Assembly: GCF_008180615.1 (NCBI RefSeq) | Contig: NZ_VTEH01000003.1 | Location: forward strand, 313,685 to 377,684 | From: Rossellomorea vietnamensis | GTDB taxonomy: Bacteria > Bacillota > Bacilli > Bacillales > Bacillaceae_B | Direction of reading: 5' to 3' | DNA length: 64,000 nt | In this document: positions 34,488 through 43,669 of the stretch, in pieces | Position numbering within the stretch: the stretch's first letter is position 1 | Layout of the letters: each line of letters begins with the position of its first letter | The notes under the pieces: model-generated | Databases searched by the model: none | What the model was told of the DNA's origin: nothing | Seen by the model: the letters and a program-made list of their open reading frames with translations, nothing else | Program-made: the position numbers and the translations under genes

Positions 34488-35762
34488 ATGGAAGTTTTTG
34501 TAGCGAGGCAGCCTATCTTCAATGCAAGTGAAGAGGCAATTGCTTATGAGTTGTTATATAGAAATAATCAGGAAAATTTCTTTCCTAATATAGATGGAGA
34601 CAGGGCGACTGCTGACGTCATTATTAACAGTTTTTTGAACATAGGGATTGATCAGCTTTCCGGTGGCAAACCCTGTTTTATAAATTTTACAGAAACGCTG
34701 TTGAAGCTGAAGGTTCCCACTTACTTCAGGCCGAGGGAAATCGTTATAGAAATTCTTGAAACAGTCAAACCCTCACCGGAAATCATAAAGATTTGCAGAG
34801 AACTCAGGAAGCTTGGCTATAAGATAGCATTGGATGACTTTGTATTTGACAAAGAAAACCCGTACTGCAAAGAATTAATGAAGCTGGCTGACTATATTAA
34901 AGTAGACATGCTGGCTGCTACAGAGAAAAAAAGGGAAGAGATTGAATTGATTGCAAGGCTTCTGGACATTAAGCTCTTGGCAGAAAAAGTGGAAACGCGA
35001 AGAGATTTCGAAGAAGCAAAGAAGCGGGGATATACTCTGTTTCAAGGGTTTTTCTTCAGTAAACCTGTGATATTAAGCACCTATGATGTTCCTGTCTATT
35101 TTCATTCTTACTATGAAGTCATACAAAGGCTGGAAATGAGTGAACCCAATATGGAAAGGATTGCAGAACTTATAGAACAGGATCTTTCACTGTCATATAA
35201 ACTGCTTAAACTCATTAATTCACCTGCATACAGGCCTAAGCACAAAATCAACTCAATCAGGCAGGCGATCATTCTTCTGGGATTGATTGAAATTCAGCGA
35301 TGGATTTATGTACTGGCTATTCGGGACATGACAGGTTCAGACCGGCAAATATCGGATGAAGTCATCAAGTTATGCCTTACCCGTGCAAAAATGTGTGAGT
35401 TAATTTCAACTAAGCTGTCAGAAGAAGCTGTGCCATCCAGTTTTTTTCTTACAGGGATGTTTTCCTTAATGGAAGACATAATTGGGCAGCCCATAGGAAA
35501 AGTGTTAAAGGATATGCCGCTGCAAGATGATATTTGCGATGCCTTGAGAGGAAAGCAAAATAATTTAAAGAAAGTACTCGATCTTGTAATCGCTATTGAG
35601 CAGGCCGATTGGGAAAGGGCCGGCAGTCCGGAGTTAGATATCAATATAACTCAAAATGAGTACAATCAGTTTTACATTCATTCATGTCAATGGGCTGAAG
35701 GGCTGTTGAGGGCGGAATACCTGCAGGGTGAAACTCTCAAGAGCAAAGTCGATCAGCTGTAA
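34488..35762 (+). CDS. EAL-HDOD protein (YuxH-like), EAL domain degenerate
   Basis: 424 aa. An N-terminal EAL-like domain (ARQPIFNASEEAIAYELLYRN, GYKIALDDFVFD, YTLFQGFFFSKP) is followed from about residue 205 by an HDOD domain (SLSYKLLKLINSPAY, SIRQAIILLGLIEIQRW). The EAL signature glutamate stretch reads YELLYR instead of EALLR, so cyclic-di-GMP hydrolysis is doubtful; the same arrangement is seen in YuxH relatives. ATG 34488 follows GTAGGAGTG. Its last 10 bases overlap the convergent gene on the other strand. Confidence 0.9.
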   Translation: MEVFVARQPIFNASEEAIAYELLYRNNQENFFPNIDGDRATADVIINSFLNIGIDQLSGGKPCFINFTETLLKLKVPTYFRPREIVIEILETVKPSPEIIKICRELRKLGYKIALDDFVFDKENPYCKELMKLADYIKVDMLAATEKKREEIELIARLLDIKLLAEKVETRRDFEEAKKRGYTLFQGFFFSKPVILSTYDVPVYFHSYYEVIQRLEMSEPNMERIAELIEQDLSLSYKLLKLINSPAYRPKHKINSIRQAIILLGLIEIQRWIYVLAIRDMTGSDRQISDEVIKLCLTRAKMCELISTKLSEEAVPSSFFLTGMFSLMEDIIGQPIGKVLKDMPLQDDICDALRGKQNNLKKVLDLVIAIEQADWERAGSPELDINITQNEYNQFYIHSCQWAEGLLRAEYLQGETLKSKVDQL

Positions 35763-36040
35763 TCACCAGGTTCCAGAAACCGCTTCTGGGGTTTAATGTA
35801 TCTTTTCAGCTCGAAAGGAAGAGTCCTGCGCAGAAGTGGATCTTTAACCTTTTCGGCTATCGCTTTAGGGACGGGGAAGATACCGATATCTGTTATTCTG
35901 ACTGGAAAAACGTTTTCAAGGCAGACTTGATTTCTGCCTTTTTTTATTTTGGTATGAACAAGCACTTCTTTTGTATTATGGGCATCCTCTATTACAACTA
36001 CTTTTTTTACAGAAAAGTAGAACTTGAATTCTTCTGTCAT
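35753..36040 (-). CDS. Unknown 95-aa protein
   Basis: Soluble, basic protein opening MTEEFKFYFSVKKVVVIED and ending FELKRYIKPQKRFLEPGDY. No known domain recognised. Supported by TTAGGAGGATTGAATGG directly before ATG 36040 and by clean length. It converges with, and overlaps by 10 bases, the EAL-HDOD gene. Confidence 0.7.
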   Translation of the reverse strand: MTEEFKFYFSVKKVVVIEDAHNTKEVLVHTKIKKGRNQVCLENVFPVRITDIGIFPVPKAIAEKVKDPLLRRTLPFELKRYIKPQKRFLEPGDYS

Positions 36041-36111
36041 CCATTCAATCCTCCTAAGAATTTAAGTTGTTACAGATTAAGGATACCGTGTTTCGCCCAA
36101 ATATTGAATTA

Positions 36112-36190
36112 ATTAAGCTTCCCGGAAGGTTGGCGGCAAGTCGGTTTCTGCCTATTGCGAAATAGGCTTTGATGTGGCAAGCTAAATATA
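36112..36190 (+). ncRNA. Candidate structured RNA upstream of dapF
   Basis: AAGCTT at 36115 pairs with AAGCT near 36178, enclosing a GCCTATT-GCGA-AATAGGC hairpin with a GNRA tetraloop and a GGCGGCAAGTC segment. A second hairpin, AGAGATTAAT with ATTAATATCTCT (about 36200-36233), follows before the dapF binding site. It does not match the lysine riboswitch or another class that I know. Confidence 0.3.
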
Positions 36191-36265
36191 TTAGAATTAG
36201 AGATTAATTGGCTGACGGGATTAATATCTCTCGTTTCAGCAAGATACTCCTTGGAGGGTTTTTTT

Positions 36266-37258
36266 ATGAACTTGAATTTAATTAAATGTCATGGATCAGG
36301 TAATGACTTTCTTCTGATCGATGAAATCACGGAAACTTATCAATTCTCGGAAAAGGATCGGCAAAACTTAGCAATCGCCCTTTGTGACCGTAAAAAGGGA
36401 CTAGGAGCCGACGGGATTTTGTTTGTTCTGGATAGTGATAGATGTGATGCAAAAATGCGGGTCTTCAATGCAGATGGATCAGAAGCTTCCATGTGTGGAA
36501 ATGGCTTGAGGTGTGTCGGGCGGTATGTGACGGAAGTGAAGAAAAGAGAAGAGATTACAATCGAAACAATGAAAGCCGATTTAAAGGTTTCAAAAGAACC
36601 ATCCATTTTTGAGGATATTCCTACTTATAAGGTAGAGATCTCACCAGTGCTGTTCGGTTTAAAGCATTTACCGATGAACATGGAGAAGGAAACCCTTATA
36701 TCTGAAAAAATACCGGAAATCTCTGATACTTTAAACTTTACGGCGGTTGCAGTACCGAATCCTCATTTGATCAGTATTGTTGAAAACGAACATATCCTTT
36801 CCAATGAGCAAAAAAATATCTCTGAAACAGTGAATGGACCCAATAATCTCTTTCCTGATGGAGTAAATGTAAGCTTTGTACAGGATCTCGGAAGAGCGGG
36901 CATTTATGTAAGAACCTTTGAAAGAGGAGTAGGATTCACGAATGCATGCGGTACCGCAATGTCAGCATCTACTTTGGTAACATGTCTGACAGGGCTGAAT
37001 GCATATGAAAAGGAAATCGATGTGTTTAACAACGGCGGGAAGGTACGGGTCATCGTTCATAAGAATGAAGAGCTCTATTCGATGGATCTCATCGGCAACG
37101 CAACCTATGTAAGCCGCATCGGGATAGAAGTCGATGTAAAAGAACCGGAAAGTTTCGTCACAGTGGATGAATTCATATTCGATGAAGAAGCAGGCTATTC
37201 AGAGCTTCAGGAGCATGCCAAAGACATTGTGGAAAGAAGTGTTTTTCTGAAAGCATAG
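36266..37258 (+). CDS. dapF: Diaminopimelate epimerase
   Basis: 330 aa. Converts LL- to meso-diaminopimelate for lysine and peptidoglycan without a cofactor, using two Cys residues: SMCGNGLRC and FTNACGTAMSAS are both present. HGSGNDFLLID at the N terminus is typical. Usual length is about 275-285 residues; the C-terminal ~45 residues (after NATYVSRIGIEV) are an acidic extension. ATG 36266 follows TTGGAGGG; the frame begins five codons earlier. Confidence 0.95.
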   Translation: MNLNLIKCHGSGNDFLLIDEITETYQFSEKDRQNLAIALCDRKKGLGADGILFVLDSDRCDAKMRVFNADGSEASMCGNGLRCVGRYVTEVKKREEITIETMKADLKVSKEPSIFEDIPTYKVEISPVLFGLKHLPMNMEKETLISEKIPEISDTLNFTAVAVPNPHLISIVENEHILSNEQKNISETVNGPNNLFPDGVNVSFVQDLGRAGIYVRTFERGVGFTNACGTAMSASTLVTCLTGLNAYEKEIDVFNNGGKVRVIVHKNEELYSMDLIGNATYVSRIGIEVDVKEPESFVTVDEFIFDEEAGYSELQEHAKDIVERSVFLKA

Positions 37259-37364
37259 ATAGATGAACAAAAGACAGGAGCTTTAGGTAACGGGTTCTTT
37301 TTTGAAGTCAAATTTCTGATTAGTATAAGAAATAGTTGAGGGATTAACACCTAAAAACAATGTC

Positions 37365-37612
37365 TTTTGATTTCCACTCCAGGTGAGTGACTCCGCGGGG
37401 CGTGCGGTGAGCCTCCTCGGCTTTTCGCCTGTATAAAAAGTGGAAGCGCCCTGATCAGACCCGACAGGCAAATGTTCTCAAGAGAAAAAAAGGTGGTCTT
37501 TCCTTTTATTCTCTTGAGGTTATTTGACCCCGAGGGGCTGGGCGCTGGAACTGGATTGTGGGGTCTCACCTGTCACGCTAGTCCCGAAGGAGGTCACGCA
37601 CCTTCCGTTCCA
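37365..37612 (+). repeat. Repeat family C interrupted by family B (copy 2)
   Basis: Family C runs CTCCAGGTGAGTGACTCCGC and GTGAGCCTCCTCGGC up to about 37433, is broken by a B element (37434-37556), and resumes GGGGTCTCACCTGTC to CCGTTCCAATC at about 37612. The break lies after TTCGCCTG, the same site as in the copy at 50.7 kb. Confidence 0.85.
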
Positions 37613-37782
37613 ATCAAATAATTGCTACATTTTTAATAATCAACTCTCTTTCTTTTTAATATTGGGATTGAAAGTGTATATGAATTTGTGCCACAAAATT
37701 TGAGAAAAAAAAGTTCTGTCACTTGCTATTAAGAGTGCATTTTTATTACCAATTGATCAGATTACCTGCAAGAATACGGTTA

Positions 37783-37822
37783 AAAAGGAGTGTCAAAATC
37801 AATGCGATTTGACACTCCTTTT
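37783..37822. terminator. Terminator-like hairpin downstream of dapF
   Basis: Arms 37784-37797 and 37808-37821 (14 bp), A-rich before and T-rich after. It could serve either strand. The remaining stretch 37823-38131 shows a family-A-like fragment near 38020 (CTTTACGAAAAG) and no gene. Confidence 0.8.
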
Positions 37823-38131
37823 CATGTTTAATTGTTAAATTTTGTACTCGAAAACAGAACCAGTCATGCTTCAAACATCCTGTCTTTTTAGTGCGCTCAA
37901 AGAGTATTCTCACTAGGGACCGCTGAAGCTAGAAACTTCCCTTTGACAGAGGAGAGAGCAGTTTGTTTTTCTTGAATGCCCTTATACTCAGGCTGTTGCT
38001 GGCGTGCCGTCTAAATGCAAAAAAACTTTACGAAAAGTGCGGTTAGAATAAAACATTTATAAAACGTGCCTTGAATTAAGTTTTATCTATATCTTGGCAA
38101 GCATCAGGCCAGGTAATGGATTCTTCTGTTC

Positions 38132-39979
38132 TTATCTAACTCCCTTACCTTTATTACTTTTAAGAAAAGCAAGTATATCTTTTATGTTCTGTTTTTCTTT
38201 TGCTTCTTCGTAGCCAGCAAACGGACACCCCTTCTTCTGCAGTCTCTCTAAGACAGTCTGCATGGTAAAACGTTCGGGTCTTAGTTCTTCTGTCACTTCA
38301 TCCCAGAAGAGCGGGGCAGATACAAGCGCATCTTCATTGGCTCTTGGAGAATAGGGGCAGATAATGGTCTTTCCTTCTGCATGCTGGATATAATCAACGT
38401 ACAATCGGTTATTTCTATTCTTTTTCAATCTTTCAGTAGTGAATTCATCAGGATACTGGTTGGTTAAATAATCTGCTATGAACTCTGTGAAGAGATGAGT
38501 ATCGCTCCAGGTATACCCCTCCGGTAAAGGAATATAAACCTGCAGCCCTTTATTGCCGGAAGTTTTAATGAAGCTGATCAAATTCATCTGATCAAAAAGC
38601 TTTTTCATCTCTAAGGCGGCTTTCACGGCCAATTGAAAATAATCTCTTGAAGGGGGATCAAGGTCAAAGACAATCTCATTCACATAACGTGATCCTGCTT
38701 TCTGAAAAGGAATATGAAACTCAATAGCCAGTTGGTTGCCCAGCCACATCAAAGTCTCTAAATCATCACAGACAATGTAATCGATATTTTCATTTTTGAC
38801 TGTTTTAATAAATGTAGGTGCGTAATCCGGGCAGTTCTTCTGGTAGAAAGATTCACCGAACATCCCGTGAGGAAGCCTGATGACAGTCAAGGGCCGCTGG
38901 CGAAGAAAGAACAATAGACGTGGAGCTGCCTTTCTTAAATAGCGGATATAATTCAGTTTGTCGATGGGAGGCGTTTCCCAAAGGGGCTTTAGAGGATGGG
39001 TGATTTCAACGGCTTCTGGAAGGGACGCTTCGTCCATCATCAATCTTTCCCAGGTGCATTCTTCAGGCTTCGATTGAAAAAGAAACTGCTGAAAATGGGG
39101 TTCCCTCATTTGATTCTCATACCATTCAAGGTAGTTAAGTTCAACGCAAAGGCCAGGATGCACAAAAGATTTCCCTCGTTCGGATTTATAAGCATTTTCT
39201 TTAATAATCGAGTTCAGTGCATGCTTTTCTTCAGGGCTGATACCAAAATAAAAAGAACCGATTGAAATGATTTTTTCCTTATTAAAAACACCAACTTCAT
39301 AATAGCCGTTTTGGTTGTCGCGGGAAAGAATGAAGCAGAAAGCTTTCCGCCAGTTCTTCACTTTTCTCCAAGTCGATGTTCGCCTGCCTTCTTCCCACTG
39401 GCTGCTGCCATCTTTGGCAATCAATCCTTCTCCATCAAAACTTCTGATCTTAATCCAGATTTCACGGATTTCACTATAGAAAGGGATCATGTGTAATCTT
39501 GAGGAGGAGCCATAGGAAGGCTTCAATGGCAGACTGCTTTTCTCAAAGAGATCTTTCAAGGCCTTTTTCCTTGCAGAGTATTCTTTGCTGGTAAAACTGA
39601 TTCCTTCGATTTGAAGGAGGTCAAATGCGAGGAATGTACAAGGGTTCAGTGCCGCAGCTTTCTGGATGTTCGGCTCTGACTTCATTCTGCCCCTGGTCTG
39701 GACACCGCTGAAATTGCTTTTGAAATCATTCTCCAATAAAACAATCTCGCCATCCAGTATTATGGGGAGCGGCCATTTCAATTCAGAGAGCATGCCCTCC
39801 AAAAAATCTTTAATTTCCGGAAAGAGGGGAAGCAGTTCTTTTCCATTCCGGCTCATCAGACTGATTTCTTCTTTGGACCTCATCGTCAGTATTCCTCTGA
39901 ATCCATCAAATTTCACTTCATAATTCCAATTTCCATTTACAGGTGCTTCATCAAATAACGAAGGAAGCATAGGTTTCAT
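38132..39979 (-). CDS. ligD: DNA ligase LigD (ligase-polymerase), NHEJ
   Basis: 615 aa, the usual Bacillus length. The N-terminal ATP-dependent ligase domain has the nucleotidyl-acceptor Lys at about residue 23 in EVKFDGFR, LDGEIVLL and EGLIAKD; an OB fold follows. The C-terminal LigD-Pol primase-like domain carries FDLDPPS (metal-binding Asp pair) and TSGNKGLQVYIPL. With Ku it repairs double-strand breaks by end joining, important in germinating spores. ATG 39979 has GGTGATTAAA before it. Divergent from ku. Confidence 0.95.
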   Translation of the reverse strand: MKPMLPSLFDEAPVNGNWNYEVKFDGFRGILTMRSKEEISLMSRNGKELLPLFPEIKDFLEGMLSELKWPLPIILDGEIVLLENDFKSNFSGVQTRGRMKSEPNIQKAAALNPCTFLAFDLLQIEGISFTSKEYSARKKALKDLFEKSSLPLKPSYGSSSRLHMIPFYSEIREIWIKIRSFDGEGLIAKDGSSQWEEGRRTSTWRKVKNWRKAFCFILSRDNQNGYYEVGVFNKEKIISIGSFYFGISPEEKHALNSIIKENAYKSERGKSFVHPGLCVELNYLEWYENQMREPHFQQFLFQSKPEECTWERLMMDEASLPEAVEITHPLKPLWETPPIDKLNYIRYLRKAAPRLLFFLRQRPLTVIRLPHGMFGESFYQKNCPDYAPTFIKTVKNENIDYIVCDDLETLMWLGNQLAIEFHIPFQKAGSRYVNEIVFDLDPPSRDYFQLAVKAALEMKKLFDQMNLISFIKTSGNKGLQVYIPLPEGYTWSDTHLFTEFIADYLTNQYPDEFTTERLKKNRNNRLYVDYIQHAEGKTIICPYSPRANEDALVSAPLFWDEVTEELRPERFTMQTVLERLQKKGCPFAGYEEAKEKQNIKDILAFLKSNKGKGVR

Positions 39980-40116
39980 TTTAATCACCACTAAATCAAC
40001 AGGATAAATCTTATCTTTCCCAGAGTAACCATAACTATTTCCAGAACTTTTATAGAATAACGAGAGAGCAGAATACCCCAAATTAACCATAAGACAAATC
40101 AAAATGGAGGATGCTC

Positions 40117-40977
40117 ATGCACACGATATGGAAAGGAAGCATCAGCTTTGGGCTTGTAAACATTCCGATAAAGCTTCACGCTGCCACGGAAGATAAAGAT
40201 ATCAAAATGCGGTCGCTGCATCGGGAGTGCCACACACCGATCAAATACGAAAAAATCTGCCCGGTATGTGAGAAGGATCTGGAATACGAAGACATTGTTA
40301 AAGGGTATGAAATTGCAAAAGGGAAGTTTGTCGTCATAGAAGATGAGGAAATAAAAGAGTTAAGAGATAATAGCGAAGAAAAAGCTGTGGAAATTGTTGA
40401 CTTTATCAAAATTGAAGAGATTGACCCGATTTATTTTAACCGCAGCTATTTTATTTCACCAAACGAGGGAGGAAAGAAGGCTTACAGCTTATTGAGAAAG
40501 GCGTTAGTTGAATCCAACAAAGTCGGGATTGCGAAAATTGTGATGCGTTCAAAGGAGCAGCTTGCTGTCGTGCGGATCTATCAAAACACAATGGTAATGG
40601 AAACCATTCATTTTCCCGATGAAGTCCGGCAAACGGGTGATGTTCCCAATGTGCCTGCGGAAGATGAAGTCGGTCAGAAGGAGTTGGATACGGCTATCAT
40701 GCTGATTGACCAGTTGTCGACTGAATTTGATCCGGAAAAATATGAAGATGATTACCGTAAGAAATTGATGGATCTTATCCAGAGTAAACAGACAGGGGAA
40801 AAGTTTGTTACACCTAAAGAGAAAGCGCCTGCCGCCAATGTGACAGACTTAATGTCTGCCCTGCAGGCCTCTATAGATAACACGAAACCTAAAATAGATA
40901 AGGAAGCATCAGAAAAGGTTCCTGCTTCAAAGATTACCAAAAAGAAAAGAACCACTAAGAAATTAAAAGCGCAATAA
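40117..40977 (+). CDS. ku: Ku protein, NHEJ
   Basis: 286 aa homodimeric ring that binds broken DNA ends and recruits LigD. N-terminal MHTIWKGSISFGLVNIPIKL, a CPVC segment and a Lys-rich C-terminal tail (KKKRTTKKLK) that usually aids DNA binding. ATG 40117 lies 7 bases after GGAGG; the ATG two codons earlier overlaps that site. Head-to-head with ligD across ~137 bases, as in other Bacillus genomes, where the pair is SigG-controlled. Confidence 0.96.
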   Translation: MHTIWKGSISFGLVNIPIKLHAATEDKDIKMRSLHRECHTPIKYEKICPVCEKDLEYEDIVKGYEIAKGKFVVIEDEEIKELRDNSEEKAVEIVDFIKIEEIDPIYFNRSYFISPNEGGKKAYSLLRKALVESNKVGIAKIVMRSKEQLAVVRIYQNTMVMETIHFPDEVRQTGDVPNVPAEDEVGQKELDTAIMLIDQLSTEFDPEKYEDDYRKKLMDLIQSKQTGEKFVTPKEKAPAANVTDLMSALQASIDNTKPKIDKEASEKVPASKITKKKRTTKKLKAQ

Positions 40978-41005
40978 CCTGTTTCAAAAGGTGAAGGGAG
41001 AGTCG

Positions 41006-41683
41006 ATGAAAAAAAGACAAATCCATTGGAAGCAAGCGTTATTTTTTAGCGGTGGGATAGGTTTCATCATTTTGTTGGCATCAGGTTTTATTACAATCGT
41101 TGACGAGTGGCAGGAACAGGAAATTGAAGCCTTTGATTCTGCTGTGTACTCAGGGGTGAGCACTTTGAGAGCTCCCTGGGTAACAGAATTCATGAAAGGA
41201 ATCACCTTTTTTGGAGGAATCGAGTGGATATCCATTCTGACTGCTTTGGCATTCATTTTATTCTTGGTATTTAAAAAGTACTCTTTAGGGTTTTATGTCT
41301 TGTTCACGATCGCGCTGGGAGGAGGATTTAATTGGCTTCTTAAAGCGTACTTCAAAAGAGAAAGACCTGATATTGAAGCATTGGTTGAACAAGGCGGGTA
41401 CAGCTTTCCAAGCGGCCATTCCATGGGGTCATTCGTTTTGTATGGAACCTTGGCTTTTGCGGTATTCCGTCTGTATGATCATACATGGTCGAAAATCCTG
41501 GGGGCAGCTGCCCTGATGCTATTAGTGCTCTTAATAGGATTGAGCAGAATTTATTTAGGCGTTCATTACCCGAGTGATATCTTGGGAGGGTTTTCAGCAG
41601 GAGGGGTATGGCTCCTATTTTCCATTCTCGTGTATACCTTCATTAAAGGGGGAAGACCGTGGAAGAAAATCAGCAGCCTATAA
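41006..41683 (+). CDS. PAP2-family membrane phosphatase
   Basis: 225 aa with about six membrane segments. The three catalytic motifs are complete: KAYFKRERP, FPSGHSMG and SRIYLGVHYPSD. Candidates are undecaprenyl pyrophosphate phosphatase (BcrC-like) or phosphatidylglycerophosphatase; sequence alone does not decide. ATG 41006 follows GAAGGGAGAG and is 28 bases after ku, so co-transcription is possible. Confidence 0.92.
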   Translation: MKKRQIHWKQALFFSGGIGFIILLASGFITIVDEWQEQEIEAFDSAVYSGVSTLRAPWVTEFMKGITFFGGIEWISILTALAFILFLVFKKYSLGFYVLFTIALGGGFNWLLKAYFKRERPDIEALVEQGGYSFPSGHSMGSFVLYGTLAFAVFRLYDHTWSKILGAAALMLLVLLIGLSRIYLGVHYPSDILGGFSAGGVWLLFSILVYTFIKGGRPWKKISSL

Positions 41684-41691
41684 TACATTCA

Positions 41692-41861
41692 ACAAGGCTC
41701 TCTTCGTATACTTTGTGGCTATTTGATACTACTTCCAAAAAACCCCTATATAACGAAGGTGAAATCTGGTAACACTGAAAAGGAAAGGTGTTTAGAGATA
41801 AAACTCTTAGTATCCGGGAATATACGAATGCAACATTATAGCGATAACAGCCTTCAATAAA
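41692..41861 (+). repeat. MITE family A, copy 5
   Basis: Begins AAGGCTCTCTTCGTATACTTTG, has CTCTTAGTATCCGGGAA and ends GATAACAGCCTTCAATAAAG. The left end begins nine bases after the PAP2 stop codon. Confidence 0.8.
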
Positions 41862-41863
41862 GA

Positions 41864-41893
41864 GAAACACGGACTGCGTAAGTCCGTGTTTCT
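41864..41893. terminator. Bidirectional terminator
   Basis: 12-bp arms 41864-41875 and 41881-41892, loop GCGTA. Confidence 0.8.
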
Positions 41894-41903
41894 TGTGATA
41901 ATT

Positions 41904-43451
41904 TTAGAACAGGTTAAAAACATACGTACCAATACTAGTAATATAAAGCATAATATATACTCCAATGAAGTAAAAGGCTCCTCCGAAAGTACCCCACTCC
42001 GGGTCACGGCCGAACTTCCAGACCACTGTAGAGACTGCTGTGATTATCAGCAGCAGAATCCATCCGCTTCCTGAAAAAGTAAGATACGAAGGTGCAATCT
42101 CATAAAAGTATCCATTCATCGCTTTATCAATGAAGGTAAAAGGCATCAGTGCGAAAATGGCTATCGATACATATTCTACCCAATTGATCTCTTCCTTTTC
42201 AAAGATATTAGGTTTCGTCATGTAGAGGACTATCAGCAAGAGAAGTGAAGGCAGAATCCAATAGAACGAAACCAGGAAAGTCACCATACTGCTTCCCAGC
42301 ATCAATACTGTGTTAATTCCTGCTTCCTTCCATGAGCTTGAATTAAGCTCAGTACTGGCAGCCATTACTTCAGGAGATTGAGAAGCACCGTAAAGGGTAT
42401 AGTTTCCTCCTTTATAATCAAGCCATACAATTGAATCGCCTAATCCTTCTACAGGAAAGTGGGAAATTCCTTCTGTTGTTGTAATGGATGAAGACTGTAT
42501 AGTTGTTGAACCATCATAAGTTCCCGTATACAGGCTGACCGTATTGCCAGCCCCGACTCCTTGCGCTTCTGCAGTGAAAAGGAGAGTCGGAGTGTCTGTT
42601 GATGTCATGAACTGCACATAACGAGGTGTTACAAGTTTTGCTCCGTTTGCTTCATTAATAATTTGAACCAATTCAGGTTTCAGTAAAGTATTTCCCAGTT
42701 CGTTTATGGAAGCCTTAGCCATATACATGCTGTAGGAAAGGACACCTTGCGATCTCAATTGTGAATCATAAAGAAAGGTGATTTCGCCGTCTTGTGCAAC
42801 ATAGGATAAGTTGCCGAGTTTGTTGTTCTTGTTATTGGCAACTTTCAGGAAAGGGCTTGCATTTACTGCATCGTCTGCAGTGACATAGAACAGCTCTGCA
42901 TTTACATCATCAGTCTGCTCTGCAATGACATAATTTCCATCACTGCCAAAGAATACGTTCGCTACTTCATTTGAAAAGTTGTGAAGATTTTTAGATTCCC
43001 ATGTTTCAAGATCTAATTTGAACACATTTCCTTCTTGCCAGTAGATGACCCTATCTTCTGCCGTGGCCACACCTGTTACTTCTTCTGCTAATACCTTTTC
43101 GTTCTCCCCATTCAGCGTAAGGACTCCCTGGCTCAGAGTGACGAATTGTTCACCGTCAGTCCAAAATGAATATCCACGTGGAACAGTAAAGGAGATATCA
43201 CCTTCATTTTTCACTTCAAGTCCTTCATTCACACTATAATGGTGCACCTGATCTTCTTCACTGTAGAAGATTTCATTTCCTTTATGGAACACGATAGGCT
43301 TTTCCTCTGTCTCCAATTCAAAAGGAATAGAACGGCTCCACTTTTCATTTGGAAGTTCAGTCAATGTCTGCAGCTGCTGGAAAAATAGTATGCCTATCAA
43401 AACCGATATTGCCATTAACGGCAGTCCAAAAGCTTTTAATTTTTCTTTCAT
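41904..43451 (-). CDS. Unknown 515-aa membrane protein with extracytoplasmic beta-rich domain
   Basis: One N-terminal membrane anchor (residues ~8-25), then ~360 residues outside with repeating short strands and WxxGxxF/YWQEGNVFKLD-like phrases that suggest a beta-propeller, then four to five membrane helices from about residue 385 to the end. No catalytic motif or known family is apparent. The start ATG 43451 follows GGGGGTAAAAT. Its promoter region faces the YwaF-like gene. A sensor or wall-facing function is only a guess. Confidence 0.75.
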   Translation of the reverse strand: MKEKLKAFGLPLMAISVLIGILFFQQLQTLTELPNEKWSRSIPFELETEEKPIVFHKGNEIFYSEEDQVHHYSVNEGLEVKNEGDISFTVPRGYSFWTDGEQFVTLSQGVLTLNGENEKVLAEEVTGVATAEDRVIYWQEGNVFKLDLETWESKNLHNFSNEVANVFFGSDGNYVIAEQTDDVNAELFYVTADDAVNASPFLKVANNKNNKLGNLSYVAQDGEITFLYDSQLRSQGVLSYSMYMAKASINELGNTLLKPELVQIINEANGAKLVTPRYVQFMTSTDTPTLLFTAEAQGVGAGNTVSLYTGTYDGSTTIQSSSITTTEGISHFPVEGLGDSIVWLDYKGGNYTLYGASQSPEVMAASTELNSSSWKEAGINTVLMLGSSMVTFLVSFYWILPSLLLLIVLYMTKPNIFEKEEINWVEYVSIAIFALMPFTFIDKAMNGYFYEIAPSYLTFSGSGWILLLIITAVSTVVWKFGRDPEWGTFGGAFYFIGVYIMLYITSIGTYVFNLF

Positions 43452-43669
43452 ATTTTACCCCCAAATTTTTTTCTATTTCCCTAATTTAGAATTTTACCAC
43501 AATTTAGGTAGTGGGAATATAATTTTTTGGCGGGTTAATAAAATTAAAATATTCAGAATAAATAGTAAAATATTGAGGGCAGGTAAATTTTTTATTAAGA
43601 TAGAGTAGTATTTGGGGACGATTGTGTTGATCACCTGTAAAATATAAATTGAAATGGAGGGTTGTAAAT

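Noticed and set aside
36112..36265. Lysine (L-box) riboswitch ahead of dapF
   Set aside because: The conserved AGAGGTGC-like and GGAGA-type core blocks are missing; kept only as an unassigned structured region.
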